This document shows positions 35,661 through 43,480 of a stretch of 64,000 bases of DNA, one piece after another. This DNA is from Paenibacillus daejeonensis DSM 15491 (GTDB lineage Bacteria > Bacillota > Bacilli > Paenibacillales > Paenibacillaceae). A program made the position numbers and the translations under genes. The stretch lies in the NCBI RefSeq assembly GCF_000378385.1, contig NZ_KB899659.1:895418-959417 (forward strand), read 5' to 3'. The stretch's first letter is position 1, and the number at the start of each line of letters is the position of its first letter. Below the pieces are notes generated by a model that saw nothing but the letters and a program-made list of their open reading frames with translations, made no database searches and was not told where the DNA came from.

Positions 35661-35752
35661 CTAAATGATATATGTACATGATACATCTAAATGTTTAGAT
35701 ATGCAAATAATATCTTTACTTTATATTTAGAACATGTTATAATATATTTAGA
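35661..35752. promoter_or_regulatory. Divergent control region with CTAAA/TTTAG half-sites
   Basis: A/T-rich gap between the XRE gene and a plus-strand microprotein. A plus-strand promoter is clear: -35 TTTACT (35715-35720), 17 bases, -10 TATAAT (35738-35743). CTAAA/TTTAG half-sites occur at about 35661 and 35726, as a symmetric pair ATCTAAA-TG-TTTAGAT (35685-35700), and near 35748 just after the -10. These are plausible operators for the XRE protein. Confidence 0.65.
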
Positions 35753-35790
35753 AAGTTAAAGATTAGCTTTCCGAAAGGGTGAACAAGGGA

Positions 35791-35916
35791 ATGCAAGATT
35801 GGGTGAACCTCCTCACGGCGGCTATACAGTTACTGGCAGCAATCATCATCTACAAGGCCGCTACGAAAGAGGACAACAAAAAAGGAACCCCACGCAAGCG
35901 CCGCAAACGCAAGTAA
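35791..35916 (+). CDS. 41-residue membrane microprotein
   Basis: The ATG at 35791 follows AAGGGTGAACAAGGGA. The peptide has one hydrophobic helix (VNLLTAAIQLLAAIIIYKA) and a basic tail (RKRRKRK). It is first behind the plus-strand promoter of the control region. Its function is unknown. The RBS, promoter and composition support a real gene. Confidence 0.6.
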   Translation: MQDWVNLLTAAIQLLAAIIIYKAATKEDNKKGTPRKRRKRK

Positions 35917-35999
35917 GGTTCCCGGAAGGTCGGATCGCACCCGGCCTTCCTCCCAATCTTAACATAAGCAGCACCAATTATATAGAGGGAGATGATCGG

Positions 36000-36185
36000 A
36001 TGAACTACACAATGAACATCAATGAGGAAAGCATTGGGGCACTGAACATGGCGATCGCCGACCGGCGGCGGACCATTGAACAGATTCTTACGACCATGAC
36101 CAGCGGCGGAATGAAGCAAGCATACGAGGCAGAGTTGGCGGCCCTCAATCAAGCTGGTGAAGCACTCGGAATGGCAACCATCTAA
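36000..36185 (+). CDS. Small hypothetical phage protein
   Basis: 61 residues beginning MNYTMNINEESIGALNMAIADRRR. It is helical and charged, with no recognised family. It starts at 36000 after a GAGGGAGATGATCGG RBS region. It lies between two membrane microproteins on the plus strand, probably in the same early transcript. Confidence 0.55.
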   Translation: MNYTMNINEESIGALNMAIADRRRTIEQILTTMTSGGMKQAYEAELAALNQAGEALGMATI

Positions 36186-36219
36186 TCTAGGGGCTCCGGC
36201 CCCTCCTGGAGGTGACGGT

Positions 36220-36315
36220 ATGATCGAGACAATGTCCTACTATCTTTCAGTGGCGGCGCTGATTATGAGCTGCGCGGCGTTCGGAGTAGCGCTGAGAATG
36301 TATAAACGCAAATAG
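36220..36315 (+). CDS. 31-residue membrane microprotein
   Basis: Preceded by a very strong RBS (GGAGGTGACGGT, then ATG). The peptide is a single hydrophobic helix (MSYYLSVAALIMSCAAFGVAL) with a short basic end (RMYKRK). The function is unknown. It is similar in plan to the 41-residue protein at 35791. Confidence 0.6.
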   Translation: MIETMSYYLSVAALIMSCAAFGVALRMYKRK

Positions 36316-36343
36316 CCGGCGGGCTTACGCGGGGAGGATTACT

Positions 36344-36532
36344 ATGCAAATTGAAATCTATAAGACAGCCTGCTCATCCTGCGGCGGCACGTTCTACGAG
36401 TTGGACGGTGCGCTGGACAACTGTCCCCACTGTAATGCAGAAACGGACGAAGCCACCACCAATGATACGTTGACCGCAACGGTGGAGATTGACTGGCGGA
36501 CGGGTGTAGTAACGATTAAACAAGACAACTGA
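36344..36532 (+). CDS. Small zinc-ribbon protein
   Basis: 62 residues. Two cysteine knuckles, CSSC (residues 10-13) and CPHC (residues 27-30), form a likely zinc ribbon, followed by a beta-rich C terminus. It is the last gene of the short plus-strand early run and is followed by a terminator. The function is unknown. Confidence 0.65.
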   Translation: MQIEIYKTACSSCGGTFYELDGALDNCPHCNAETDEATTNDTLTATVEIDWRTGVVTIKQDN

Positions 36533-36541
36533 TTACTTATG

Positions 36542-36567
36542 ACCGACCTGCTGAGGTCGGTTTTTTA
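36542..36567 (+). terminator. Terminator of the plus-strand early genes
   Basis: CCGACC pairs with GGTCGG, followed by six T residues. It separates the early genes from the A/T-rich cargo cassette. Confidence 0.85.
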
Positions 36568-36649
36568 TTGGAACACCTCCCACATATCGCCAAATATATA
36601 GTACAATAGTCTTATTTCATGCAAAAAAATATCATTAAAGGGGACTGTC

Positions 36650-37120
36650 ATGACTTTAAAAGGAATCGGAATACGTATTTCACCTTCGGAAATTCATTAT
36701 ACAATTTTAGAAAAACTTGAGGACGATTCTATATCATACACCAACGAGATTATGATTGTACCAAAAGCTTTAGATCCCTCACGTCAACTTTCTTATATCA
36801 GAACTAATTTATTCTCATTAATATGTGAACTTAATATAACTAGAGCTGGACTAAAAACAGCAGAAGGATTATCGCAGAAAAAAAGCATATTCCGACTCAA
36901 CCTTGAAGGGGTAGTTCAGGAACTTTTCTCAAACAGTTCAATTGTGAGCTACTATGCAGGGACACTGACCTCAATTGCATCAAGACTAGGAACTACCAGT
37001 ACAATAATCAAAGGTTGTTGTGCGGGCGAAAACACCTTTAACATTAATGATTGGGATAGCATGACTAAAAATCATCGGGAAAGTTATCTTGCGGCTCTTG
37101 CTTCAATTCAAAATCGATAG
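36650..37120 (+). CDS. RNase H-fold-like protein of the kinase cassette
   Basis: 156 residues. The N-terminal strand KGIGIRISPSEIHYTILEK, a helix with AGLKTAEG, and RLNLEGVVQELF followed by GTLTSIASRLG resemble the layout of RuvC/DUF3010-type RNase H-fold proteins. The first catalytic Asp expected after GI is not seen, so activity is doubtful. The fold call is inference by eye. It lies 14 bases before the kinase gene, and both are far richer in A/T than the prophage around them. The RBS is GGGGACTGTC before the ATG. Confidence 0.55.
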   Translation: MTLKGIGIRISPSEIHYTILEKLEDDSISYTNEIMIVPKALDPSRQLSYIRTNLFSLICELNITRAGLKTAEGLSQKKSIFRLNLEGVVQELFSNSSIVSYYAGTLTSIASRLGTTSTIIKGCCAGENTFNINDWDSMTKNHRESYLAALASIQNR

Positions 37121-37134
37121 TTCGGAGGATAAAA

Positions 37135-38199
37135 ATGATAATTATTAACGGAGTTCAATCAACCTTAAGATTAGATAAATGGAGAACACTTGGTTTAGAG
37201 GGTAGAAATTCAACTGTATCTGTTTGTTTAGACACACAACTTAGCGAGGTATTAGTTCTAAAAGAAATAACCAAGGATTCTTTAGATGCTCAACAAGTTG
37301 ATGACTATTTCTTGGAATCGAAAATGTTAAACGCTTCGAGTCATCCTCACATAATGCCCATTCGTCACGCCAGTAGTGATGAAAGTACTATTTACATCAC
37401 AATGCCCTTCTACGAAAAAGGATCTTTGAATACTTTAATGGACACTAAATTTCTAACTCCAAAAGAAATTATTAAGTATTCCCTCGATTTCCTGAGCGGT
37501 CTACTATTCATTCACACAAAAGAATTGCTCCATTTAGATATCAAGCCTACTAATGTAGTTATAAATGACAACGACAGGGCTATCTTGACTGACTTCGGAT
37601 TATCTAGATATCTAAATGAGAACGGGCTTGCGGATCAAGCTATGCAATACTCACGGCATAGATCACCTGAGTCATATTCCATTGACGCTAAATCAATAAA
37701 AGATGATATATATCAAACTGGCCTCACATTGTATCGAATGGCTAATGGCAATCAGGTTTTCAAGGAGCAATTCGAGTTATTACAACATCAATGTAACTTT
37801 GACCCCGTACAAATCGGAGTTCAAGTACAAGGAGGGGTTTTTCCGGACAGGAATTTCTTCCTTCCCCACATACCGAAACCAATTAGGAACATAATAAAAA
37901 AAGCTCTACACCTCAATCCCGATAGACGTTATAAAAACGTATTGGAAATAATAAATGCTCTAAGCAAGATTGACGAAAAACTCAATTGGGAGTACACTTT
38001 GGATACTAACACGAACACACATTCTTGGTCCCTTGATGAAGGCAACTCCATCACTAGTGTTATTTTGGATTCAAATTTGGTAGTGTCGTCTACAAAATTA
38101 ACAAAATCCAGTCAGAGGACTAGGAACAATAATACAATTAGAGGAACGTTCGGCTCATTGCCGGAGGCTTTTGCATATCTTGAAGGTAAGTTAGAATAA
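37135..38199 (+). CDS. Eukaryotic-like Ser/Thr protein kinase
   Basis: 354 residues. The kinase core is intact: glycine-loop region GLEGRNSTVSV (20-30), ATP-binding Lys43, helix C Glu61, catalytic loop HLDIKPTN (133-140, Asp135 and Asn140), DFG (153-155), then RHRSPESY in the activation/APE region. The catalytic loop has Leu in place of Arg of HRD. A C-terminal domain of about 70 residues follows, of no known family. There is no membrane segment, unlike PASTA kinases. GGAGG precedes the ATG. The A/T-rich cargo context suggests phage defence or superinfection control, which is inference. Confidence 0.88.
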   Translation: MIIINGVQSTLRLDKWRTLGLEGRNSTVSVCLDTQLSEVLVLKEITKDSLDAQQVDDYFLESKMLNASSHPHIMPIRHASSDESTIYITMPFYEKGSLNTLMDTKFLTPKEIIKYSLDFLSGLLFIHTKELLHLDIKPTNVVINDNDRAILTDFGLSRYLNENGLADQAMQYSRHRSPESYSIDAKSIKDDIYQTGLTLYRMANGNQVFKEQFELLQHQCNFDPVQIGVQVQGGVFPDRNFFLPHIPKPIRNIIKKALHLNPDRRYKNVLEIINALSKIDEKLNWEYTLDTNTNTHSWSLDEGNSITSVILDSNLVVSSTKLTKSSQRTRNNNTIRGTFGSLPEAFAYLEGKLE

Positions 38200-38224
38200 A
38201 AATCTTGCAGAGGAGGGATTGGAG

Positions 38225-38407
38225 ATGCATAAAGAGTCGAGAAAACTTTCTCGGGATTGGCTCGCAAATCCAAATAAGGACATTCCTCTGCAGGAGCTAT
38301 GGAAAAAAAACAATTCCGTGGTTCTTACTGATAACAAGAAAATAATCGATTTGGGTAATGGTTACGATATCATAAAGCCCATTGATACTAGCAAAAAATT
38401 TAAATGA
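38225..38407 (+). CDS. Third, small protein of the kinase cassette
   Basis: 60 residues from the ATG at 38225, eight bases after AGGAGG. It opens MHKESRKLSRDWLANPNKDI and has a hydrophilic middle (KKNNSVVLTDNKKIIDLG). It is 25 bases after the kinase stop and immediately before a terminator, so it is part of the same transcript. It could be a kinase substrate or inhibitor. No family is recognised. Confidence 0.6.
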   Translation: MHKESRKLSRDWLANPNKDIPLQELWKKNNSVVLTDNKKIIDLGNGYDIIKPIDTSKKFK

Positions 38408-38410
38408 AGA

Positions 38411-38445
38411 TCCGCCCAGCCCATAGGCTAGGCGGTTTTTTTTGC
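38411..38445 (+). terminator. Terminator of the kinase cassette
   Basis: CCGCCCAGCC pairs with GGCTAGGCGG (one bulge or mismatch), followed by eight T residues. It sits between the convergent kinase cassette and the lysis amidase. Confidence 0.88.
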
Positions 38446-39212
38446 TATGCCACAAGAATGCTTGCTGTCTTACTTGGGCCGTCCCAGGACACGGTACCGC
38501 CCAGGACCTCTGCAACAGCCCGCAGCGCTACGTAAGTAACTCCGTCGATTAACTGACCATAGACCGGCTTTCCGTCGACGCTAGCTGTCTTCGTGACGTT
38601 ATCCCAACTTACTGACTTCCCTGCCGCCTCTCCCACCGATCGCAGCGGCGCAAGGGCTCGATCAGCTATCAACACGCCGCTAGCGACTGCTCGACCATTG
38701 ACCAAGATACGGACTGCTGGGTACTGCGGTTGGATGGCTGCAGGCGCAGCAACGTCCGCCCGGAATTTACTCATGCTTATGACCGGGCAAGCTTTCCAAC
38801 TGTAGCCCGGGTACTCGCTGTGCCCCTTGATCTCTTTTGCTGATGGGATGTTGCCCTGCAGGTACCATACAAGCTTAATAGCCGCCTGGTACTGTGCAGT
38901 TGAAGGCTTCTGGCTGCGGAAGTCGCCGACCAAACAGATGCCCAGCGCGTGACGATTGCTGTTGCCCACGTGGAAGCCAACCTGCGTCCAGTCCAGGCAT
39001 TGACTGACTGTTCCATCCTGGCTGATAACGTAAGTATAAGCAATGCCCGGCCAGTTGTTGGTGCCGACATGGTAATTTGCGAAAGCTGCAGCTGATCCGG
39101 TAAGGGTCAAGGAATGATGAATCGCAATAGACCTGATGTCGGTCAGTTTGCGCGTCGCGTAACGCTTTGAAGCATGCCGCGGCAGCTTACCGCGTAAGTC
39201 AGTGATGTTCAA
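38445..39212 (-). CDS. N-acetylmuramoyl-L-alanine amidase (endolysin) with stalk domain
   Basis: 255 residues from a TTG at 39212, behind GGGGG and overlapping the holin end. The Amidase_2 domain has zinc ligands in SIAIHHSLT and KGHSEYPGYSWKACP. Residues about 165-255 form a copper-amine-oxidase N-terminal-like (stalk) unit (VLIADRALAPLRSVGEA, then VTYVALRAVAEVLGG) that may bind the wall. It cuts the amide bond between MurNAc and L-Ala to lyse the host. No signal peptide is present, so it depends on the holin. Confidence 0.92.
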   Translation of the reverse strand: MNITDLRGKLPRHASKRYATRKLTDIRSIAIHHSLTLTGSAAAFANYHVGTNNWPGIAYTYVISQDGTVSQCLDWTQVGFHVGNSNRHALGICLVGDFRSQKPSTAQYQAAIKLVWYLQGNIPSAKEIKGHSEYPGYSWKACPVISMSKFRADVAAPAAIQPQYPAVRILVNGRAVASGVLIADRALAPLRSVGEAAGKSVSWDNVTKTASVDGKPVYGQLIDGVTYVALRAVAEVLGGTVSWDGPSKTASILVA

Positions 39213-39573
39213 TGGAGAGCGCCCCCTTTTCCTTCTGTTGCTGCGCATTGAAGTCCTGAACCGCCTTCTCGATAGCAGCCTGAATACTCAACGGGTCAAA
39301 CTCAATGCCATTTTTACGCAGCATGCCTTCTACATATTTGACCGCGTCACTCAGCTTCTCGGGGCCGCCTTTTTCCCTCCAGGTTGTCTCAGCCAGCGCC
39401 GCGCCTTCTGCGGCCAACTTGTGCAGGATCTCGCGCTGTGCAGCCGTTGTCCGGGATGCCAACCACTCATTGACCTTCGTACGCAGTGTAGCTGCAATGC
39501 CCAATAAAACAACAACGAGGATGCTCACAAGAGCATCCCCGATCGCACCGATATGTGGTTGTAATTGTTCCAT
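39199..39573 (-). CDS. Phage holin, LLH-family-like
   Basis: 124 residues. One N-terminal membrane helix (DALVSILVVVLLGIAATL) precedes a long, charged, amphipathic helical region (TTAAQREILHKLAAEGAALAETTW). This fits the LLH holin family. It lies directly upstream of the amidase and overlaps it by 14 bases, the normal holin-endolysin pairing. Confidence 0.85.
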   Translation of the reverse strand: MEQLQPHIGAIGDALVSILVVVLLGIAATLRTKVNEWLASRTTAAQREILHKLAAEGAALAETTWREKGGPEKLSDAVKYVEGMLRKNGIEFDPLSIQAAIEKAVQDFNAQQQKEKGALSIEHH

Positions 39574-39960
39574 TTATTCATCACCCTTATCATGTATTTT
39601 TTCGATCCACCTCAACCTCAAATTGAACGCTTTCCGCTTTGTGAGCCAGGCCATAATAACCAGTGCAGAGGTTGTACCGATCTGCGATACCATCCAAAAG
39701 ACACGCTGCACACGCTCCAGATCATAAGTCCGATATCCAAACACATCGCTGGATCTCATCCAGACTGCAACAAGCATCTTCGTATCGTAAGAGACCAAAA
39801 AAAAGAACATCGCCATTATAAACAAATAGACGTGTCCCACTTTAAACTGTTTGATATAGATGCCTGCATGTGCCAGTATGACGTATGTCGCGCACCCCAC
39901 TGCAATGATGTACAGCAGCAGCGTGCCCCAATCAATCCAATCTATCTCAGTCATTGGCAT
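39574..39960 (-). CDS. Membrane protein of the lysis region
   Basis: 128 residues with three to four hydrophobic segments (WGTLLLYIIAVGCATYVILAH, VYLFIMAMFFFLVSY, TTSALVIMAWL) and a basic C-terminal loop. It lies upstream of the holin by about 1 base. It may be a second holin, an antiholin or an accessory lysis protein. The family is not recognised. Either of two ATGs (39960 or 39954) could start it. Confidence 0.65.
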   Translation of the reverse strand: MPMTEIDWIDWGTLLLYIIAVGCATYVILAHAGIYIKQFKVGHVYLFIMAMFFFLVSYDTKMLVAVWMRSSDVFGYRTYDLERVQRVFWMVSQIGTTSALVIMAWLTKRKAFNLRLRWIEKIHDKGDE

Positions 39961-40153
39961 TTATCTCCTTCGGGGCATACTCAAAATATTTCGCAAAATT
40001 GTTGCTTCTGATCTCTTCACGCAGCTCCGCGTTGGCCGTTTGGTCTTGGATGATGCTAAGCCGGACTACGCGGTCTGCTCGGCTGATATCGGCCTCCTTA
40101 GCTCGGAGCTGACGGGAAAAACGGCGTAACAATCGCATGAACATGCAAATCAT
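39947..40153 (-). CDS. Small basic phage protein
   Basis: 68 residues, basic N-terminal part (MRLLRRFSRQLRAKEADISRADRVVRL) and acidic C terminus. Stop and start overlap both neighbours. It lies in the lysis cluster between two membrane proteins. No family is recognised. It could instead start at the inner Met (residue 6). Confidence 0.5.
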   Translation of the reverse strand: MICMFMRLLRRFSRQLRAKEADISRADRVVRLSIIQDQTANAELREEIRSNNFAKYFEYAPKEINAND

Positions 40154-40413
40154 CCTCTCCGCGCCTCGTCTCTCTTAAGGTTATTAACCGCTATCGTGAC
40201 CTGCTCAACCGCTTGTGTAGTAGCCCCCAGCTGCTTGACGGCATCGTCGCGTTGCTGCTCTACCTTGGTCAGAAACTCCCTCGGCACCAACTCCCCTTTT
40301 AGGATTTTTCGCATGATGAACATGAGCAATCCAAAGGATACGATAGCGAAGATTGGCACGATACCATATTTGTCTATTAACGAGGCCCACCCCGATACCT
40401 GATCATGCGTCAC
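40150..40413 (-). CDS. Small membrane / coiled-coil protein of the lysis cluster
   Basis: 87 residues from a GTG at 40413 with a G-rich RBS seven bases away. A single membrane helix (YGIVPIFAIVSFGLLMFIM) is followed by a coiled coil (EFLTKVEQQRDDAVKQLGATTQAVEQVTIAVNNL). This plan resembles holin-associated or XhlA-like phage proteins. It is the first gene of the lysis group, after the terminator of the acetyltransferase gene. Confidence 0.65.
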   Translation of the reverse strand: MTHDQVSGWASLIDKYGIVPIFAIVSFGLLMFIMRKILKGELVPREFLTKVEQQRDDAVKQLGATTQAVEQVTIAVNNLKRDEARRG

Positions 40414-40433
40414 GCGCTGACCCCCCCACTCAA

Positions 40434-40463
40434 AATAAAAAGCCCTGCACAAGGCAGAGCTTA
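40434..40463 (-). terminator. Terminator after the acetyltransferase gene
   Basis: On the minus strand GCTCTGC pairs with GCAGGGC (one G-U), followed by TTTTT. Confidence 0.75.
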
Positions 40464-40482
40464 TATAACTATAGATCAGCAA

Positions 40483-41052
40483 TTACGCCCACGATTTTCC
40501 GCCACTTGCCGACCAACTCATGACTTTCTTGGCAACCTCCGCATCCTCATCGTTTTCAATGAGATTGCTTTTGAAATGGTGAGGAATCAATTGTCCCGAC
40601 GCCTCTTTTCTTGCCGCAACCTCTTCAACAGAGGCGATGACACGTGCTGGGTTGCCTGCCACAACCATACCTTCTGGCACGTCTTTAGTCACAATCGCAC
40701 CGGCGGCAATAATAGTGTTTGATTCGATAGTGACTCCAGGCAATATTATTGCTCCGCGACCAATGAAGACATTGTCCTTGATAACTACTGGCGCCACAAA
40801 TCGTTTTCCATTATGCAAGACCAAACTATCATCATGCGCCAGAATTTCAGCTCGTGTAATCGTGCAACGGTTGCCAATTTTAATCAGCCATGGATAGACC
40901 GCATCGAAAGTGCTGTCATAAATCACTACACTCTCACCTATGACCATACCCAATTGCCGATACCGATCTATCCTCTCGGACATTGACGCGTCTTTCGCAT
41001 AATAACCAAGAAATTTATTGATTTTGTTAGCGATCTTTTTCTTGATGCTCAA
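40483..41052 (-). CDS. Hexapeptide-repeat (LbH) acetyltransferase
   Basis: 189 residues from a TTG at 41052 behind a GGGG sequence. Left-handed beta-helix repeats are visible (VIYDSTFD, IKIGNRCTIT, VVIKDNVFIGRGAIILPGVTIESNTIIAAGAIVTKDVPEGMVVAGNPARVI). The last part is the typical acetyl-CoA-binding end of O-acetyltransferases of the CatB/NodL/WbbJ type. It is cargo between tail and lysis genes and may acetylate a host surface glycan to exclude other phages (inference). It seems to have its own promoter region. Confidence 0.85.
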   Translation of the reverse strand: MSIKKKIANKINKFLGYYAKDASMSERIDRYRQLGMVIGESVVIYDSTFDAVYPWLIKIGNRCTITRAEILAHDDSLVLHNGKRFVAPVVIKDNVFIGRGAIILPGVTIESNTIIAAGAIVTKDVPEGMVVAGNPARVIASVEEVAARKEASGQLIPHHFKSNLIENDEDAEVAKKVMSWSASGGKSWA

Positions 41053-41076
41053 CTGAACAACCCCATTCCCCGTATT

Positions 41077-41093
41077 TGATACATATTGTATCA
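41077..41093 (-). promoter_or_regulatory. Palindrome upstream of the acetyltransferase
   Basis: TGATACA-ATA-TGTATCA is a perfect 7-3-7 inverted repeat about 25 bases before the TTG start. It contains a TACAAT that could act as a -10. It is a candidate operator overlapping an independent cargo promoter; the -35 is unclear. Confidence 0.45.
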
Positions 41094-41119
41094 CGGAGGA
41101 ATGGATTTTTCTAGGAGGA

Positions 41120-43477
41120 TTATGGAGTGACCGCTACGTTGTATAACAATTCAGGTGCATGCTTATATAAGAGGGCCTCAATTAAATGTCCGGCTCCGAA
41201 CACCATAAACTTAGCATATCCTAAAACACCTGTCTCGGGATGAATCGCCTCTGGTGTCGTGCCGTACTTGGCTTGAGTATTGACCCACTTGCTTAACACG
41301 ATATCAGCCTCTGCGCGGAATCCGTAACGATACATGCCAGCAATCAAGGTGCCGTCGATCATAGGGCGACTGCCGCCATACATCCAGTTAGCTCCGTTGT
41401 ATGACGGGTAGTCCCGGCTCATTGTGCGCATTCCGTACTGCCCAAAGAACATATTTGGATCCATGATATTCGGGAGCATGCGATCTGCTTGTGCCTGAGT
41501 TGCGATACCAGACCATAGAGCCAAATAACTACGGAATGTTTTGTATTGGTACTTAGCCATCTTGTCGGCACCAGCCACCCCAAGCTCCTTGAACCAACCT
41601 TGCGTGTCGTCCCAACAGTGCTGACGGAAACTGTCGCGCAGGCGTGTTGTCCAGAGTGTCCAGTAATCAATTTCAGCCTGAGGTTTGCTAAGGTACTGAG
41701 CAATTCCAAGCATGGACATGGCGTAGTCGTAGAGCTCGCACTGTGTCTTCACGTCAGCTGTAACCGTGGTCACGCCGCCCGGTGACAATGGTGATTCCTC
41801 TTGAATCTCTGTATCTGTCGGCGCGGTCAAGAGATAAACACCTTGCGCCCAATCTGGATGTTGGTAGCCCGGCTTTGTGATCCAGAAGGTAAAGACCAGC
41901 TTCATCTTGTCATAGATGCTGTTAATGAAATCCACTTCATCTGTCGCTTTGAGATACCGGAGAGCTGCGCGGCCAATTTGCTGGGCTGCATTCTGAACCC
42001 TGCCATTCACTCGGTCATTGCCAGTCCCCGTCCCCCAGAACGTTGGGTCACCTCGCCAGAACCCCGTAACAGGATCAACGATGTAATTAAAGTTGTAATC
42101 CAACTGGTCGCGGACCAACTGAGGATCGATGCCGACCATGCCAACAATCGCCTCTCCTGTGTCCCCGGACCAAGAAGCATTCCATCGTGCCAAGCTGGCA
42201 AAGAGGATGTTGAACTGCTTGCCGTTGTATGCCTGACGTTCCGGTTGATAGTTAGAGTTGCTGCGCTTGTTGTATTCCATTGTCCATAAGAACTGACGGT
42301 ACGCTTTGAGATCGCGGCCACCCATACCTGTAGGAACGGGGAGTGCTGACACCCTTTGATTCCAGTAACGAAGCGTCCCTTCAAAACTTGTGTTCGGCAC
42401 GTTGGCCGTAGCTTGCTTGGCTGCAGCCTCTGTTACACCGATTCCAACCACCCAGCGGAAGACAACCTTCTGAGTCCGATTATCGCCCAGGCTGGCGGAT
42501 AAATATGCATTGTGATCCTGAGCCCCTGACATCTCCAATGTGTCAGTGCCGGTCGGCAAAGCGCCCGACGAGAAGTGTTGGTTATTGTCGTACGTCGTAG
42601 CAAAGTGATGTCCAGTGCTTTTATGGTTTATCGGACGCACAAACCGCCATGTCGCATTGTTCGGATTACCAATCGTAATGAACGAACTGCCATCCAACGC
42701 AGCATCATATCCGATTGTGATACCGGTTTGATCCGACCTGGACATTGCACCCCAGCAAATGCTGACTGCGTTTTGAAGGCGGATTTGATTATTACTCGCA
42801 TCTGGAGCAACCTCAACTTCACAGTAAAGCGCGTCCCGGACGCCCGGTACCGCGTACCAGCGTTGAATGAGACGGAATTTGCTTTGTGGGTTTGCCCCTA
42901 TTTGGATGATGCCGGACCAAATCGAAACCCCAGGATAACCGAATAGTTTTACATCAGTCGCACCATGACTCTTCCGGGACCATAATCCCAAACCAGCCAT
43001 ATGCAAGCATAGTGATCCATAACCAACCGAGTTGGTTCGGTTGAAGCTGTTTGCATATGTCGTTTCCATGCCAGATACAACCGCTAGTGGCTGGGTCGCA
43101 CCAAAAAAGAAGTTGCCATCCAAACCGGTATCTCGTAGTTGCCCAACCGAAAACGGTAGTCCGTCACTGATGACCGGGATAGGCGCATCTTCCATAATGA
43201 ACGAGGACGGCTGACCTTGGGTAATTCCTGATGCGATGACTTCGCCACCCGATTGATTCAGCTTAGAACGTACATCTGGTGACAATTTGTCTTCTGTGAC
43301 TGCCCCTTCCTGCAGCTTGGCAGTTGAGACGCTGTCGTCGTCCGGCTCCCCGCCTCCCCCGCCCGAGCCTCCGACAATTCTTACGTTCAAACTGCCGTCC
43401 TCGTTAAACCCCTGGACGACTTGCCCGCCCTCGGTCATGTACCTACCATTCTGGAGGGAAACATTCTTTATGCTCAT
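41120..43477 (-). CDS. Tail protein with (alpha/alpha)6 glycosidase-like domain
   Basis: 785 residues. The N terminus (about 1-75) looks like a virion attachment module with a Gly-rich linker and a KLQEGAVTEDKLSPDVRSKL helix. A beta-rich middle follows. The C-terminal half (about 370-785) is helical and aromatic-rich, with features of six-hairpin glycosidases (GH15/37/63-like): GMGGRDLKAYRQFLWTMEYNKR, FWITKPGYQHPDWAQG and NWMYGGSRPMIDGTLIAGMYRYG. It is probably a tail-borne depolymerase that degrades a surface glycan. The glycosidase call is by eye and needs structural confirmation. Confidence 0.65.
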   Translation of the reverse strand: MSIKNVSLQNGRYMTEGGQVVQGFNEDGSLNVRIVGGSGGGGGEPDDDSVSTAKLQEGAVTEDKLSPDVRSKLNQSGGEVIASGITQGQPSSFIMEDAPIPVISDGLPFSVGQLRDTGLDGNFFFGATQPLAVVSGMETTYANSFNRTNSVGYGSLCLHMAGLGLWSRKSHGATDVKLFGYPGVSIWSGIIQIGANPQSKFRLIQRWYAVPGVRDALYCEVEVAPDASNNQIRLQNAVSICWGAMSRSDQTGITIGYDAALDGSSFITIGNPNNATWRFVRPINHKSTGHHFATTYDNNQHFSSGALPTGTDTLEMSGAQDHNAYLSASLGDNRTQKVVFRWVVGIGVTEAAAKQATANVPNTSFEGTLRYWNQRVSALPVPTGMGGRDLKAYRQFLWTMEYNKRSNSNYQPERQAYNGKQFNILFASLARWNASWSGDTGEAIVGMVGIDPQLVRDQLDYNFNYIVDPVTGFWRGDPTFWGTGTGNDRVNGRVQNAAQQIGRAALRYLKATDEVDFINSIYDKMKLVFTFWITKPGYQHPDWAQGVYLLTAPTDTEIQEESPLSPGGVTTVTADVKTQCELYDYAMSMLGIAQYLSKPQAEIDYWTLWTTRLRDSFRQHCWDDTQGWFKELGVAGADKMAKYQYKTFRSYLALWSGIATQAQADRMLPNIMDPNMFFGQYGMRTMSRDYPSYNGANWMYGGSRPMIDGTLIAGMYRYGFRAEADIVLSKWVNTQAKYGTTPEAIHPETGVLGYAKFMVFGAGHLIEALLYKHAPELLYNVAVTP

Positions 43478-43480
43478 TGA

